DNA of 64,000 nt, from positions 248,001 through 312,000 of the forward strand of contig CP160629.1 of the NCBI GenBank assembly GCA_038993745.2. The letters run 5' to 3'. Each line of letters begins with the position of its first letter. Position 1 is the first letter of the stretch. This document shows positions 22,297 to 31,246 of this stretch, piece by piece. Both the position numbers and the translations under genes were made by a program. A model generated the notes under the pieces. That model saw nothing but the letters and a program-made list of their open reading frames with translations. It was not told where the DNA came from and did not search any database. This DNA comes from Aliivibrio fischeri. Its GTDB lineage: Bacteria > Pseudomonadota > Gammaproteobacteria > Enterobacterales > Vibrionaceae.

Positions 22297-23301
22297 TTAG
22301 AATGAAAACAGTAAGTTAATTGAGAATACGGAATCGGTATTACTTAGCCCTGGAGGTACGCGATCTAAATACTGTTGTGATTGCGCAACCTTTAGGGCGA
22401 TTTCTTCTGTGATGTTGTTTGTCACACTGACTTCTGAATCCACACGAGTGTTACTGTGACCAGCTGTGACGGTAACTTCTCCAGCTAATGTTAGGTTACT
22501 AAGAGCCTTCCAAGATGTACGCACATTAGTTCGAATAATTGGCTCTTGTACCGTCTCTGGCAGGATTAAGTCATCATCATCAATTTCATCAAGGTTTGGA
22601 TTTTGGTAACGAAAACCTGGACCAAATTCCACTTCCAATAGTAATTTTTCTGTATTACTGACTTGGTAACCCAAACCACCCGAAAAGGTATAGTCATTGA
22701 AGTATGCGCTATATTTGGTATTTAACCCTTTAAAGTTGGCATAGAGATAGTAATCAGGACTGATTTTATAGTCACTCTGTAAATTAAGGCTTAATTGGTC
22801 TTTATCTGTTTCACCATCATCTTTTGCTAGGTAGTATTTAACCTCACCAGTATGACGATGCTGTCCAGCAGTGTAGCTGGCTTCTAAACGACCATTAAGA
22901 GATTGAGAATCATCATTACCTTTACTTGATTGGTAACCGAATTCAATTTGGCTTTTCCATGGTGAAGGTGGTGTTGTATCAGGTTCTTCCATTTCCGCTT
23001 CTAGTTGACTAATGACAGGGTTAATACTTGGTTTTTTCTCAAGTGTTAACTCTTTTGTCCCTGCTTCACAGTCATCTTTGGATAAATAATATTTTTCTTC
23101 ATCCACATGGGAGTTCGTCCCAGAGGTATAAACCGATTCTAGACTACAATTTTGAGATAATGAGCGATCGTTTCCATAATCTATTTCGATTGAGTTAGGA
23201 GAGGAAGATGATGTATCTGCGTCTTCAATATCGATCTCACTTGCATGAACAGATGCACTGATTGCGATAAGCCCTGTAAGTAAACCTTTTTTAACACACA
23301 T
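22297..23301 (-). CDS. DUF481 family outer-membrane protein with an internal duplication
   Basis: Predicted outer-membrane beta-barrel of the DUF481 family (YdiY-like). A signal peptide ends near residue 20 (SASVHA). The DUF481 barrel occupies about 115-334 and ends SINLLFSF with C-terminal Phe, the usual Bam signal. Residues 38-88 are a degenerate copy of 119-172: IEIDYGNDRSLSQ...EEKYYLSKDD versus IEFGYQSSKGNDDSQSLNG...EVKYYLAKDD, so the first strands of the barrel have been duplicated upstream, separated by a linker (about 90-115). The extra copy has two cysteines the original lacks. Converges on the RND gene with an 11-base gap; no shared function is implied. Confidence 0.85.
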   Translation of the reverse strand: MCVKKGLLTGLIAISASVHASEIDIEDADTSSSSPNSIEIDYGNDRSLSQNCSLESVYTSGTNSHVDEEKYYLSKDDCEAGTKELTLEKKPSINPVISQLEAEMEEPDTTPPSPWKSQIEFGYQSSKGNDDSQSLNGRLEASYTAGQHRHTGEVKYYLAKDDGETDKDQLSLNLQSDYKISPDYYLYANFKGLNTKYSAYFNDYTFSGGLGYQVSNTEKLLLEVEFGPGFRYQNPNLDEIDDDDLILPETVQEPIIRTNVRTSWKALSNLTLAGEVTVTAGHSNTRVDSEVSVTNNITEEIALKVAQSQQYLDRVPPGLSNTDSVFSINLLFSF

Positions 23302-23478
23302 GAATCCTGAGAGATAAAATCGTAGACGAGTATAAGTATATTATTACATTCGTGAGTTAAATTTGAGTCAAAATCTTTATTTTGCGAAAGGAGTGATGGA
23401 GATGGAAGGATAGTTATTTCATCCCTTTGCCAAATGGTTATAATGTAGGGCTAAATTTAGGATGGTGAAAGAGTAGTA

Positions 23479-24876
23479 ATGGCTGATAATCGTAAGCAAA
23501 ATCGCAAACCAGACGCACAAGTTGATGCGTTAAAAGTACCACCGCATTCGTTAGAAGCTGAACAATCGGTTTTAGGTGGCTTGCTACTTGATAATGAACG
23601 CTGGGATACGGTTGCCGAAAAAGTAGTGGCAAGTGATTTTTATAGTCGCCCACATAGACTGATTTTTGAATCACTTAAAGCCATCCTAGAAGACAGTTTG
23701 CCTTTGGATTTGATCACCTTATCAGAGCATCTTGAACGTCATGAAAATTTAGATTCGGTAGGTGGCTTTGCTTATTTAGCTGATTTAGCTAAAAACACGC
23801 CAAGTGCTGCAAACATCAATGCTTATGCTGATATTGTACGTGAGCGTGCAATGGTACGTAACCTGATTGGTGTTGCGAATGAGATTGCAGATGCAGGTTA
23901 TGATCCTCAGGGTCGAACTTCTGAAGATTTACTTGATATGGCGGAGAGTAAAGTTTTTGCCATTGCAGAAGAGCGAACTACCGAAAATGAAGGCCCTCAA
24001 AATGTCGATTCAATTCTAGAGAAAACGTTAGAACGTATCGAGATTTTATACCAAACTCCGCAAGATGGGGTAACGGGGGTTTCAACTGGTTTTACTGACC
24101 TCAATAAGAAAACCGCAGGTTTACAAGGGTCAGATTTGATTATCGTTGCTGCTCGTCCATCGATGGGTAAAACTACTTTTGCGATGAACTTATGTGAAAA
24201 CGCAGCAATGGACCAAGATAAACCCGTCCTTATCTTTTCTTTAGAGATGCCCGCAGAACAGCTAATGATGCGTATGTTGGCTTCTCTTTCTCGTGTAGAC
24301 CAAACTAAAATTCGTACCGGCCAGCTTGATGACGAAGATTGGGCTCGTATTTCTTCTACTATGGGCATTTTGACTCAGAAGAAAAACATGTATATCGATG
24401 ATAGCTCAGGCTTAACACCGACAGAATTACGTTCACGTGCTCGTCGTGTTGCGCGTGAATCTGGTGGTCTAAGTATGATCATGGTCGATTACCTTCAATT
24501 AATGCGTGTACCTGGCTTGCAAGATAACCGTACGTTAGAGATCTCTGAAATATCACGCTCGTTAAAAGCGTTAGCTAAAGAGTTGAACGTTCCTGTTGTG
24601 GCGCTGTCGCAACTTAACCGTTCCCTAGAGCAACGTGCAGATAAACGTCCGATTAACTCGGATTTGCGTGAATCGGGTGCGATCGAGCAGGATGCCGATT
24701 TAATCATGTTTATTTACCGTGATGAGGTATATAACCCTGAGAGTAATCGTAAAGGTATCGCTGAAATTATTATTGGTAAGCAACGTAACGGTCCTATCGG
24801 TTCTGTTAGCTTGACTTTCCAAGGGCAATTTTCTCGTTTTGATAATTACGCAGGCCCTGCGTTTGATGATGAATAA
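23479..24876 (+). CDS. dnaB: Replicative DNA helicase DnaB
   Basis: Hexameric 5'-3' helicase at the replication fork. The 465-residue protein has an N-terminal DnaG-interaction domain (about 20-125, beginning PPHSLEAEQSVLGGLL), a linker, and the RecA-like domain with Walker A ARPSMGKTT (about 225-233), Walker B MIMVDYLQLM, and the DLRESGAIEQDAD motif. Complete. dnaB followed directly by alr (12-base gap) is the standard gammaproteobacterial order. Confidence 0.98.
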   Translation: MADNRKQNRKPDAQVDALKVPPHSLEAEQSVLGGLLLDNERWDTVAEKVVASDFYSRPHRLIFESLKAILEDSLPLDLITLSEHLERHENLDSVGGFAYLADLAKNTPSAANINAYADIVRERAMVRNLIGVANEIADAGYDPQGRTSEDLLDMAESKVFAIAEERTTENEGPQNVDSILEKTLERIEILYQTPQDGVTGVSTGFTDLNKKTAGLQGSDLIIVAARPSMGKTTFAMNLCENAAMDQDKPVLIFSLEMPAEQLMMRMLASLSRVDQTKIRTGQLDDEDWARISSTMGILTQKKNMYIDDSSGLTPTELRSRARRVARESGGLSMIMVDYLQLMRVPGLQDNRTLEISEISRSLKALAKELNVPVVALSQLNRSLEQRADKRPINSDLRESGAIEQDADLIMFIYRDEVYNPESNRKGIAEIIIGKQRNGPIGSVSLTFQGQFSRFDNYAGPAFDDE

Positions 24877-24888
24877 TAAGGCTGAATC

Positions 24889-25971
24889 ATGAGTTATATG
24901 AAAGCGGCCACAGCGCAGATTGATATGTCTGCACTTGCCCACAATTTGCAAAAGATTAAACAACAAGCTCCGAGTAGTAAATTACTGGCTGTTGTAAAAG
25001 CAAATGGGTATGGCCATGGATTGCTGAATATCGCTAAAGGAGCTCAAGGAGCTGATGCATTTGGTGTCGCTCGTATTGAAGAGGCGCTGCAGCTTCGAGC
25101 TGGCGGTATTGTAAAACCTATTTTATTACTTGAAGGGTTCTACTCAGCAGGTGACCTGCCTATTTTGGTGACTAATAACATTCAAACGGCGATTCATTGT
25201 AAAGAGCAGTTAGAAGCATTAGAAAGTACAGACTTAGAATTTCCAGTTGTTGCTTGGTTAAAAGTAGATTCAGGTATGCACCGTTTAGGTATTCGTCCTG
25301 AAGAGTTTCAAGAATATGTTGATAGACTACATGCTTGTAAGAATGTCGCTAAACCTTTGCGCTATATGAGCCACTTTGGCTGTGCGGATGAACTTGATAG
25401 TTCAACGACAACAGAGCAAATCGATACCTTTATGTCGCTAACAAAAGGGTGTCAGGGAGAGCGTTCTCTTGCTGCATCTGCAGGCTTATTAGCTTGGCCT
25501 GATAGTCGTTTAGATTGGGTTCGTCCTGGCATTATTATGTATGGCGTTTCTCCATTTGCAGAACAATCAGCACAAGAATTAGGTTATTTGCCTACCATGA
25601 CTCTTACCTCTCATTTGATCGCAGTTCGTGATGTAAAAGCGGGTGAAAGTGTTGGTTATGGTGCAATTTGGACCAGTGAGCGTGATACTAAAATTGGTGT
25701 TATTGCGATTGGCTATGGTGATGGATACCCTCGAACGGCTCCAAATGGCACGCCAGTGTTAGTTAATGGTCGTAAAGTCCCTATTGCGGGTCGAGTGTCT
25801 ATGGACATGTTGACCGTTGATTTAGGTCCAGATGCTCAAGATAAAGTGGGAGATGAAGCCATTTTATGGGGACGAGATCTTCCTTCTGAAGAAGTCGCAG
25901 AACATATTGGAACTATTGCCTACGAGTTAGTGACTAAATTAACATCACGTGTGCAAATGCAATACACCTAA
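24889..25971 (+). CDS. alr: Alanine racemase
   Basis: PLP-dependent interconversion of L- and D-alanine for peptidoglycan. The 360-residue protein carries the PLP lysine in [10 protein letters not shown] (about residue 36-45; many homologues read KANAYGHG), the MYGVSPF motif and the C-terminal catalytic Tyr region VGYGAIWTS (about residue 257). [13 protein letters not shown] is also diagnostic. Starts 12 bases after dnaB; its TAA overlaps the next gene's ATG by one base. Confidence 0.96.
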   Translation: MSYMKAATAQIDMSALAHNLQKIKQQAPSSKLLAVVKANGYGHGLLNIAKGAQGADAFGVARIEEALQLRAGGIVKPILLLEGFYSAGDLPILVTNNIQTAIHCKEQLEALESTDLEFPVVAWLKVDSGMHRLGIRPEEFQEYVDRLHACKNVAKPLRYMSHFGCADELDSSTTTEQIDTFMSLTKGCQGERSLAASAGLLAWPDSRLDWVRPGIIMYGVSPFAEQSAQELGYLPTMTLTSHLIAVRDVKAGESVGYGAIWTSERDTKIGVIAIGYGDGYPRTAPNGTPVLVNGRKVPIAGRVSMDMLTVDLGPDAQDKVGDEAILWGRDLPSEEVAEHIGTIAYELVTKLTSRVQMQYT

Positions 25972-27188
25972 TGAGAGTCTTCTTGAATTCATTTTCTTTT
26001 AAAAGCGCTACTGGTTTAGCGCTTTTTCTTATTTCTCACTTGGCTTTTTCAGAAAGCGATATTTGGCCAACATCTTTACCCGAAACCGCTGCTGTCCCTT
26101 TTATGTACTCATCAGAGAGTTTGGGGACTACCATAGGCGCTGCGGGTGTCATGAAAGGCGTTGGGCAACCTCAAGCAACATTGTTTGCCGCTGGTTTGTA
26201 TTCCAGTAAAGGCTCTTATCTAACTTACTTATCAGCAAATAACTTTCAAATTAGCCATTCATGGTTAGTTGGAGCTAATGCTTATAACGCCAGTTTTAAA
26301 GACATGGATTACCATCTTGGTGCTGCGGGTAATAATGATTCGTTGCCAGAACAAGAAGTGTTTACGGACAGTGTTGAAGCTCAATATCATTTAACTGCAC
26401 AATATGTCTTGCCTATCGGTAATGGGGAAAGTCTTGGGGCAAGAGCTGCGTATCAACCAGAACGAAAAATTAAGGGGTTTAATCCTCTTGATAGCGGTGT
26501 CTCGAGTATAGAGTTAAGTCCATTTTATTATTCTCGTGAATTGTCTGATGTTGCCGGATGGAATGAGCCTGAATCGAATTGGGGTATGAAGGTTCATTTT
26601 GATTGGGATAATCGAAATAGTGTTCGAAACACTACGCATGGTTCTCGCACAGAATTAGATTTTACCTATTCACCAGAAGCGAGTTCACAGCAAGAGTGGT
26701 GGACGTGGGAGTTCCAACAAAGTGCCTTTTTTGATTTAGGAAGTTTAGGCAATGTGATCAATAAACAAGTTTTGGCTTTAGATATGTATGTTGCAGACAC
26801 GCCTAGTTGGGATGAGCAGCATCAACCACCTGAATACGCAGGTATAAAGTTGGGTGGGTTATATCGATTAAGAAGTTTCGGTGGGGGACGCTTTCATGGA
26901 CGATCTGCTGTGCATTACTCTGCAGAGTATCGTGTTATGCCTGATTGGCAGCCTTTAGAAGAATGGCCTATCTTTAATCTTTATGATGTACCTTGGTGGC
27001 AGTGGGTCGCTTTTGTTGATGCCGGACGTGTGGCAGATGAATTTTCTTTATCGACACTTCATAGTGATATGAAATGGAGCGCTGGCGGTGCTATTCGTTT
27101 TCAGGTTGAAGGTATTGTTGTTAGAACTGAAATGGCGTGGGGTAATGAAGAAAGCCAATTTAGAGTAATGATAAATCAGCCTTTCTAG
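25971..27188 (+). CDS. BamA/TamA (Omp85)-like outer-membrane protein
   Basis: Outer-membrane barrel related to the C-terminal surface-antigen domain of Omp85 proteins. It has a signal peptide (to about residue 27, LAFS) and no visible POTRA domains. The strand pattern is amphipathic and aromatic-rich; GLYRLRSFGGGRFHGRSAVHYSAEYR corresponds to the conserved loop-6 R-x-F/Y-G-x-G-R-F element and following strand. It ends in MINQPF with terminal Phe. 405 residues. Translationally coupled to alr (1-base overlap). A POTRA-less Omp85 barrel has no well established role; a porin-like or lipid-related function is possible. Confidence 0.8.
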   Translation: MRVFLNSFSFKSATGLALFLISHLAFSESDIWPTSLPETAAVPFMYSSESLGTTIGAAGVMKGVGQPQATLFAAGLYSSKGSYLTYLSANNFQISHSWLVGANAYNASFKDMDYHLGAAGNNDSLPEQEVFTDSVEAQYHLTAQYVLPIGNGESLGARAAYQPERKIKGFNPLDSGVSSIELSPFYYSRELSDVAGWNEPESNWGMKVHFDWDNRNSVRNTTHGSRTELDFTYSPEASSQQEWWTWEFQQSAFFDLGSLGNVINKQVLALDMYVADTPSWDEQHQPPEYAGIKLGGLYRLRSFGGGRFHGRSAVHYSAEYRVMPDWQPLEEWPIFNLYDVPWWQWVAFVDAGRVADEFSLSTLHSDMKWSAGGAIRFQVEGIVVRTEMAWGNEESQFRVMINQPF

Positions 27189-27401
27189 ATATTTATGAGA
27201 AAAATGAAGTGAACTCTAGTGTTCTTTCATTTGGATTGGGATAATGTTCACTAATAAAAGTTTTAATGTGACCTAACTCAAAAAGGGTGAGCGTAGTTTT
27301 GGTCATAATAAATAAAGTTCACCAATTTTTAGATTCGTATAAACGGGAGTTCTTAGCTACGACTTGGAACTTACAAGCATATTACACAGGATATTTTTAC
27401 C

Positions 27402-29054
27402 ATGTTAAAAAACATCAACCCAACAGAAACTCAAGCTTGGGCAGACTTAACAGCGCACTTTGAAACAGCACAAGATTTTAATTTATCAGATTTATTTGCT
27501 GCTGATGCACAACGTTTCGATAAGTTTTCAGCAACGTTTGGCCAAGATATTTTAGTCGATTTTTCTAAAAACTTAATTACTGAAGAAACAATGAAGAAGT
27601 TGTTTGCACTTGCTGAGCAAACAGAATTATCTTCAGCAATTACAGCGATGTTCAGTGGTGAAAAAATCAATAAAACTGAAGGTCGTTCAGTGCTTCATAC
27701 TGCGCTTCGTAACCGTAGCAACACACCAGTGATGGTTGATGGTGAAGATGTAATGCCTGCAGTAAATGCAGTATTAGAAAAAATGAAAGGCTTCACAGAG
27801 CGTCTAATTTCTGGTGAGTGGAAAGGTTACACTGGCAAAGAAATTACGGATATCGTAAATATCGGTATCGGCGGTTCAGACCTTGGTCCATACATGGTAT
27901 CTGAAGCTCTAGCACCATATAAAACGCGTCTAAATATGCACTTTGTTTCTAACGTAGATGGTACGCACATTGTTGAAACACTGAAGCCGTTAAACCCAGA
28001 GACAACGTTATTCTTAATCGCTTCTAAGACGTTCACAACTCAAGAAACAATGACGAACGCACACAGCGCTCGTGATTGGTTCCTTGCTGAAGCTGGCGAT
28101 CAAGCGCACGTTGCTAAACACTTTGCAGCACTATCAACAAATGCACAATCTGTATCTGAGTTTGGTATTGATACTGACAATATGTTTGAATTCTGGGATT
28201 GGGTTGGTGGTCGTTACTCACTATGGTCAGCTATCGGTCTTTCTATCGCATTAGCGGTTGGTTTTGATAACTTTATTGAGTTGTTAGAAGGGGCTCATGA
28301 AGTAGATAAGCACTTCGCTGAAACCGATCTTGAAAATAACGTACCTGTTATCTTAGCGCTAATCGGCCTATGGTATAATAACTTCCACGGTGCTGAATCT
28401 GAATCTATTCTTCCATACGACCAATACTTACACCGTTTTGCTGCGTACTTCCAACAAGGCAACATGGAATCAAATGGTAAGTGCGTTGATCGTAATGGCA
28501 ACCCTGTTGATTATCAAACAGGTCCAATTATTTGGGGCGAACCAGGTACAAATGGCCAACATGCGTTCTACCAATTAATTCACCAAGGTACAAAACTTAT
28601 CCCTTGTGATTTTATTGCTCCAGCAATCAGCCACAACCAAGTAGGCGATCATCATCAAAAACTGATGTCTAACTTCTTCGCACAAACTGAAGCGTTAGCG
28701 TTTGGTAAAACAGAAGAAACAGTGAAAGCTGAATTTGCTGCTGCAGGCAAAACAGAAGCTGAAGTCGCTGAGCTGGTACCATTTAAAGTATTTGAAGGTA
28801 ATCGTCCAACGAACTCAATTCTTGTTAAACAAGTTACTCCTAAAACACTAGGTAACCTTATCGCAATGTACGAACACAAAATTTTCGTTCAAGGTGTGAT
28901 TTGGAACATCTTCAGTTTCGACCAATGGGGCGTAGAACTTGGTAAGCAACTGGCTAACCAAATTCTTCCTGAGTTAGCTGATGATAAAGCGGTAACGTCT
29001 CACGACAGTTCAACAAATGGTTTAATTAACGCATTTAAAGCGTTTCAAGCTTAA
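27402..29054 (+). CDS. pgi: Glucose-6-phosphate isomerase
   Basis: Interconverts glucose-6-phosphate and fructose-6-phosphate. The 550-residue protein has both PGI signatures: the SIS domain part GIGGSDLGP (about 158-166) and [10 protein letters not shown], the catalytic Glu/His region GNMESNGK and [19 protein letters not shown], and the C-terminal [13 protein letters not shown]. Monocistronic with its own leader of about 200 bases and a strong terminator. Confidence 0.98.
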
Positions 29055-29081
29055 TCATTAGCTTATTGCGTTAATTTATTA

Positions 29082-29112
29082 AAAAAGAGCTGACTTCGGT
29101 CGGCTCTTTTTG
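29082..29112 (+). terminator. Terminator of pgi
   Basis: Eleven-base stem AAAGAGCTGAC/GTCGGCTCTTT (one G-U pair) capped by a stable TTCG tetraloop and followed by a T-run. Confidence 0.92.
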
Positions 29113-29141
29113 TCTCTGTAGCTAATACATTACAGGCAATA

Positions 29142-29170
29142 AAAAAGGTTGATACCTAAATATCAACCTC
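29142..29170 (-). terminator. Terminator of cheX
   Basis: Stem GGTTGATA/TATCAACC (29147-29154 with 29161-29168), with loop CCTAAA and six T on the minus-strand side. The arms match the leuD terminator at 11908-11933. Confidence 0.88.
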
Positions 29171-29178
29171 TATCGTTC

Positions 29179-29206
29179 TAGTCCCTAGTCCCTAGTCCCT
29201 AGTCCC
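29179..29206. repeat. Heptanucleotide tandem repeat (TAGTCCC, 4 copies)
   Basis: Four perfect TAGTCCC units plus TA, ending two bases before the cheX stop codon. The placement between stop codon and terminator hairpin is the same as for the TCCTGAA array behind leuD, but the unit is different. Confidence 0.95.
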
Positions 29207-29208
29207 TA

Positions 29209-29670
29209 TTACTCAAAACAGATCTCAATAAATGCATTACCCCATTCTGAAGCAAATGGCATGATAATGATCGCACCTTCACATTTATGAGTAATGGTAT
29301 GGCCTTTACCTGATACAACGATAGGCGTTGCCATATTAAATTCAAAACCACTTTCAGAAAGAATGCGCTTTGCACCACCCGTAACCATATTGGTAATTTC
29401 ACCAACCATGTCAGTCACTTCTTCATTAATGCTGTTTGGGCGTTCACCCAACATGTTTTGCATTACTTGTAGAGCAAGTTGCTCATCAAAAGTAATCGAC
29501 ATTGAACCTTTACTTTGAGGGCCAACCATTCCTATTAGACCTGATACATCACCACGGGCAATTTCATCTTTTTTGATACGAGGCTTTTGAGGTTTTAAGT
29601 CCATTGATGCCATCGTTTTAATAACATTCATAAATGAAGCTAAGAATGGGTTTACAAATTCAGCGCGCAT
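29209..29670 (-). CDS. cheX: CheX-type chemotaxis protein
   Basis: CheC/CheX-fold protein; family members dephosphorylate CheY-P. The 153 residues include one helix with the phosphatase-type E-x-x-N signature (GEITNMVTGGAKR, about 91-103), and the EVTDMVGEI sequence around it. Only one such motif is present, as in CheX (CheC has two). It lies outside any chemotaxis operon, next to zur, with a 27-base gap. Confidence 0.8.
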   Translation of the reverse strand: MRAEFVNPFLASFMNVIKTMASMDLKPQKPRIKKDEIARGDVSGLIGMVGPQSKGSMSITFDEQLALQVMQNMLGERPNSINEEVTDMVGEITNMVTGGAKRILSESGFEFNMATPIVVSGKGHTITHKCEGAIIIMPFASEWGNAFIEICFE

Positions 29671-29697
29671 GGTGAGTGATGTCCTTTAAATATTATT

Positions 29698-30146
29698 TTA
29701 ATTTTTCTTATTGTTACTTAAACAAGTCTTGCAAGTGCCATGAGTTTCAACAATATGGTTCTCAACTGAAAAGCCGATTTGTTCAGCATGCTTAGTTAGC
29801 TGCTTAGTAATATCATTATCATGGAATTCAACAACGTCATCGCAAGTTCGGCAGATGAAAAGTTGTGAGAAATGAGCGTGTTCACCGATCACACAGCAAG
29901 AAATATAGCTATTTATTGATTCGACCTTATGCACAAAACCTTGAGTGACCAAAAAATCTAATGCTCGATAGATGGTTGGCGGCTTTGCTTGGGGTTCTAT
30001 TTGTTTTAATTGTTCTAATAGATCATAAGCACTGATCGCCCCTGATGAGTCACAATCAGCTCTAAAACAGTTAATCGTTGTGGAGTTAACCTTACTCCAC
30101 GTTGTTGGCATAGCAGCTCAACCTTTTGTTTTTGTGTACGATTCAA
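29698..30146 (-). pseudogene. zur: Zinc uptake regulator Zur (Fur family), one base missing
   Basis: Zn-responsive repressor of zinc uptake genes. As written, the frame giving the C-terminal part starts at ATG 30111 with an unrelated N-terminus. In the other frame the same DNA encodes VELLCQQRGVRLTPQRLTVLELIVTHQG, the classical Fur-family winged-helix start; adding one G on the coding strand at the C-run 30039-30042 joins it to AISAYDLLEQLKQ. The reconstructed gene starts at TTG 30146 (N-terminus MNRTQKQ) and encodes about 149 residues. Zinc ligands are visible: HAHFSQLFICRTCDD and HGTCKTC. The gene is divergent from the original dusA promoter. Probable sequencing error. Confidence 0.85.
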
Positions 30147-30325
30147 TGAAAATATGTCTTATTTTTTGAACAAGTTGAGGAGTTTAACATAACTCTCGTT
30201 ATTTTTTATCCACTATTTAGAGAATTATTATTTGTTATGTGAGTTGCCTAATAGAGTTTATGGGATGGTTGTTTGTGTTCTTATTATGTTAGAATTGAGG
30301 CCTTGATCACTGAAAGAATTAACCT
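30147..30325. promoter_or_regulatory. Divergent zur/dusA control region
   Basis: AT-rich 179-base spacer that originally served zur leftward and dusA rightward. I see no convincing Zur box or operator. After integration of the element its rightward promoter reads into the dusA remnant and the element's left end. Confidence 0.4.
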
Positions 30326-30406
30326 ATGAGCTCTTATCCACTACAACGTTTTTCTGTTGCCCCTATGCTTGATTGGACTGATTATATAGGTTTTATAAAG
30401 GATTAA
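30326..30406 (+). pseudogene. dusA: 5' remnant of dusA left at the element's left end
   Basis: ATG AGC TCT followed by [16 protein letters not shown], identical in protein sequence to residues 10-25 of the intact dusA at 42775; then element sequence reads YIGFIKD and stops at 30404-30406. This is the original start of dusA, cut off from the body of the gene by the 12.47 kb insertion. Confidence 0.93.
30335..30378 (+). repeat. attL: left attachment repeat
   Basis: 44-bp direct repeat with attR (42802-42845), 42 of 44 positions identical; the last 23 bases (30356-30378) are perfectly identical and mark the probable crossover core. It lies within codons 4-18 of dusA, a known integration hotspot. 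Confidence 0.92.
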
Positions 30407-30407
30407 G

Positions 30408-30424
30408 AGGGGTAAGGGGGACTA
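30408..30424. promoter_or_regulatory. Left-end candidate integrase arm sites
   Basis: AGGGGTA at 30408 followed by AAGGGGGACTA (30414-30424), which differs by one base from the AAGGGGTACTA units at the right end (42683-42703). G-rich direct repeats near both att cores are typical of arm-type integrase binding sites. Confidence 0.45.
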
Positions 30425-30505
30425 TAGGGAGACTTGTAGCAGTTTATCTTTCAATTGTTTATGAATAATCAGTGTGATTTTTGTTTAATTACTGTACGGT
30501 TGTTG

Positions 30506-30534
30506 TTGACACCTCTTTGTATTCAGAGTAATAA
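30506..30534 (+). promoter_or_regulatory. Candidate promoter at the left end of the element
   Basis: Perfect -35 TTGACA (30506-30511), 17-base spacer and -10 TAATAA (30529-30534), about 130 bases upstream of the first element gene. A further TATAAT-like hexamer lies at 30643. Confidence 0.5.
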
Positions 30535-30661
30535 TTTGGTATCAGGAATATTTCAGAACAGAACAGCGTAACCATTGATTTAATACTTAACTTTTATTTT
30601 TTATTATGTATAATATTTGCACTATTTTTCTGATAACCTAATATAATAAGAGAGTGTTACA

Positions 30662-31000
30662 GTGGCTGGATGTGAACCTAAAGTTGATCCAAATGAAGTG
30701 TTTCAACGTATTCAAGATTTAGCAAAATTTGCAAGAAGTGTACTTCACTGGTCTTTTCCTGATTTAGACAAAGTCAACCCTTCTTTCAGTGTTATAGCAA
30801 GTACTTGTGAATTGTTAATTACTATTCTTCGTGGTGAAGAACACACTGGCTCAGAAGACGCTCAAAGCGTAGCAGAATTTATGCGTGATATCGCTCAGGC
30901 CATTGTAGACCGAGATGATAAGGCGCTTATTGATATTATGGCGCAGCTAGACGAATACTTAGAAATGAGTTCTAGTAAAGCTAGCTTAGCTGCTGTTTAA
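30662..31000 (+). CDS. Hypothetical element protein, 112 aa
   Basis: Not recognised. GTG start behind AAGAGAG. The 112-residue product is acidic and predicted helical, with repeated I/L-x-x-I/L patterns in the second half (AEFMRDIAQAIVDRDDKALIDIMAQLDEYLEM) and no membrane segment or signal. First gene inside the element, read away from attL, 35 bases before a 50-residue gene with which it probably shares a transcript. In satellites such end genes are often accessory or helper-interference genes, but nothing in the sequence proves that. Confidence 0.7.
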   Translation: MAGCEPKVDPNEVFQRIQDLAKFARSVLHWSFPDLDKVNPSFSVIASTCELLITILRGEEHTGSEDAQSVAEFMRDIAQAIVDRDDKALIDIMAQLDEYLEMSSSKASLAAV

Positions 31001-31035
31001 AGTAGTTATACCCCAATTAAACCTAAGGCTAGAAT

Positions 31036-31188
31036 ATGAAATATGAAACTTACAAAGCAATAATGTCTTGTTTAGATACTATCGAGACTGAGCTGAATAA
31101 AGTAGCAGAAGCCGTTGGTCATGTTAGTTTTTCTGAATTCATGACAAACGAAATAGCTTGTGATGAAGAATTAAAGCAAGCTGCGTAA
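31036..31188 (+). CDS. Hypothetical element protein, 50 aa
   Basis: Small frame starting at ATG 31036 (AAGG nine bases upstream), encoding MKYETYKAIMSCLDTIETEL... and ending in LKQAA. Acidic, helical, no known domain. It sits between the 112-residue gene and a strong terminator, which supports it being the last gene of that short transcript. Confidence 0.6.
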   Translation: MKYETYKAIMSCLDTIETELNKVAEAVGHVSFSEFMTNEIACDEELKQAA

Positions 31189-31203
31189 TTAATTATTTTT
31201 AAT

Positions 31204-31236
31204 GAAAAAAACCTCCTAAGTGGAGGTTTTTTTTAT
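31204..31236. terminator. Bidirectional terminator between convergent transcripts
   Basis: Stem AACCTCC/GGAGGTT-type hairpin (31210-31227) flanked by seven A on the left and eight T on the right, separating the left-end genes from the convergent repressor gene. Confidence 0.9.
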
Positions 31237-31246
31237 TTTCGCAACT

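Noticed and set aside
30147..30325. Zur box in the zur/dusA spacer
   Set aside because: Only loose TTATGTT-like matches; no dyad good enough to report.
30490..30512. LexA box at the left end (CTGTACGGTTGT...)
   Set aside because: The right half ACAG is missing at the required 8-base spacing.
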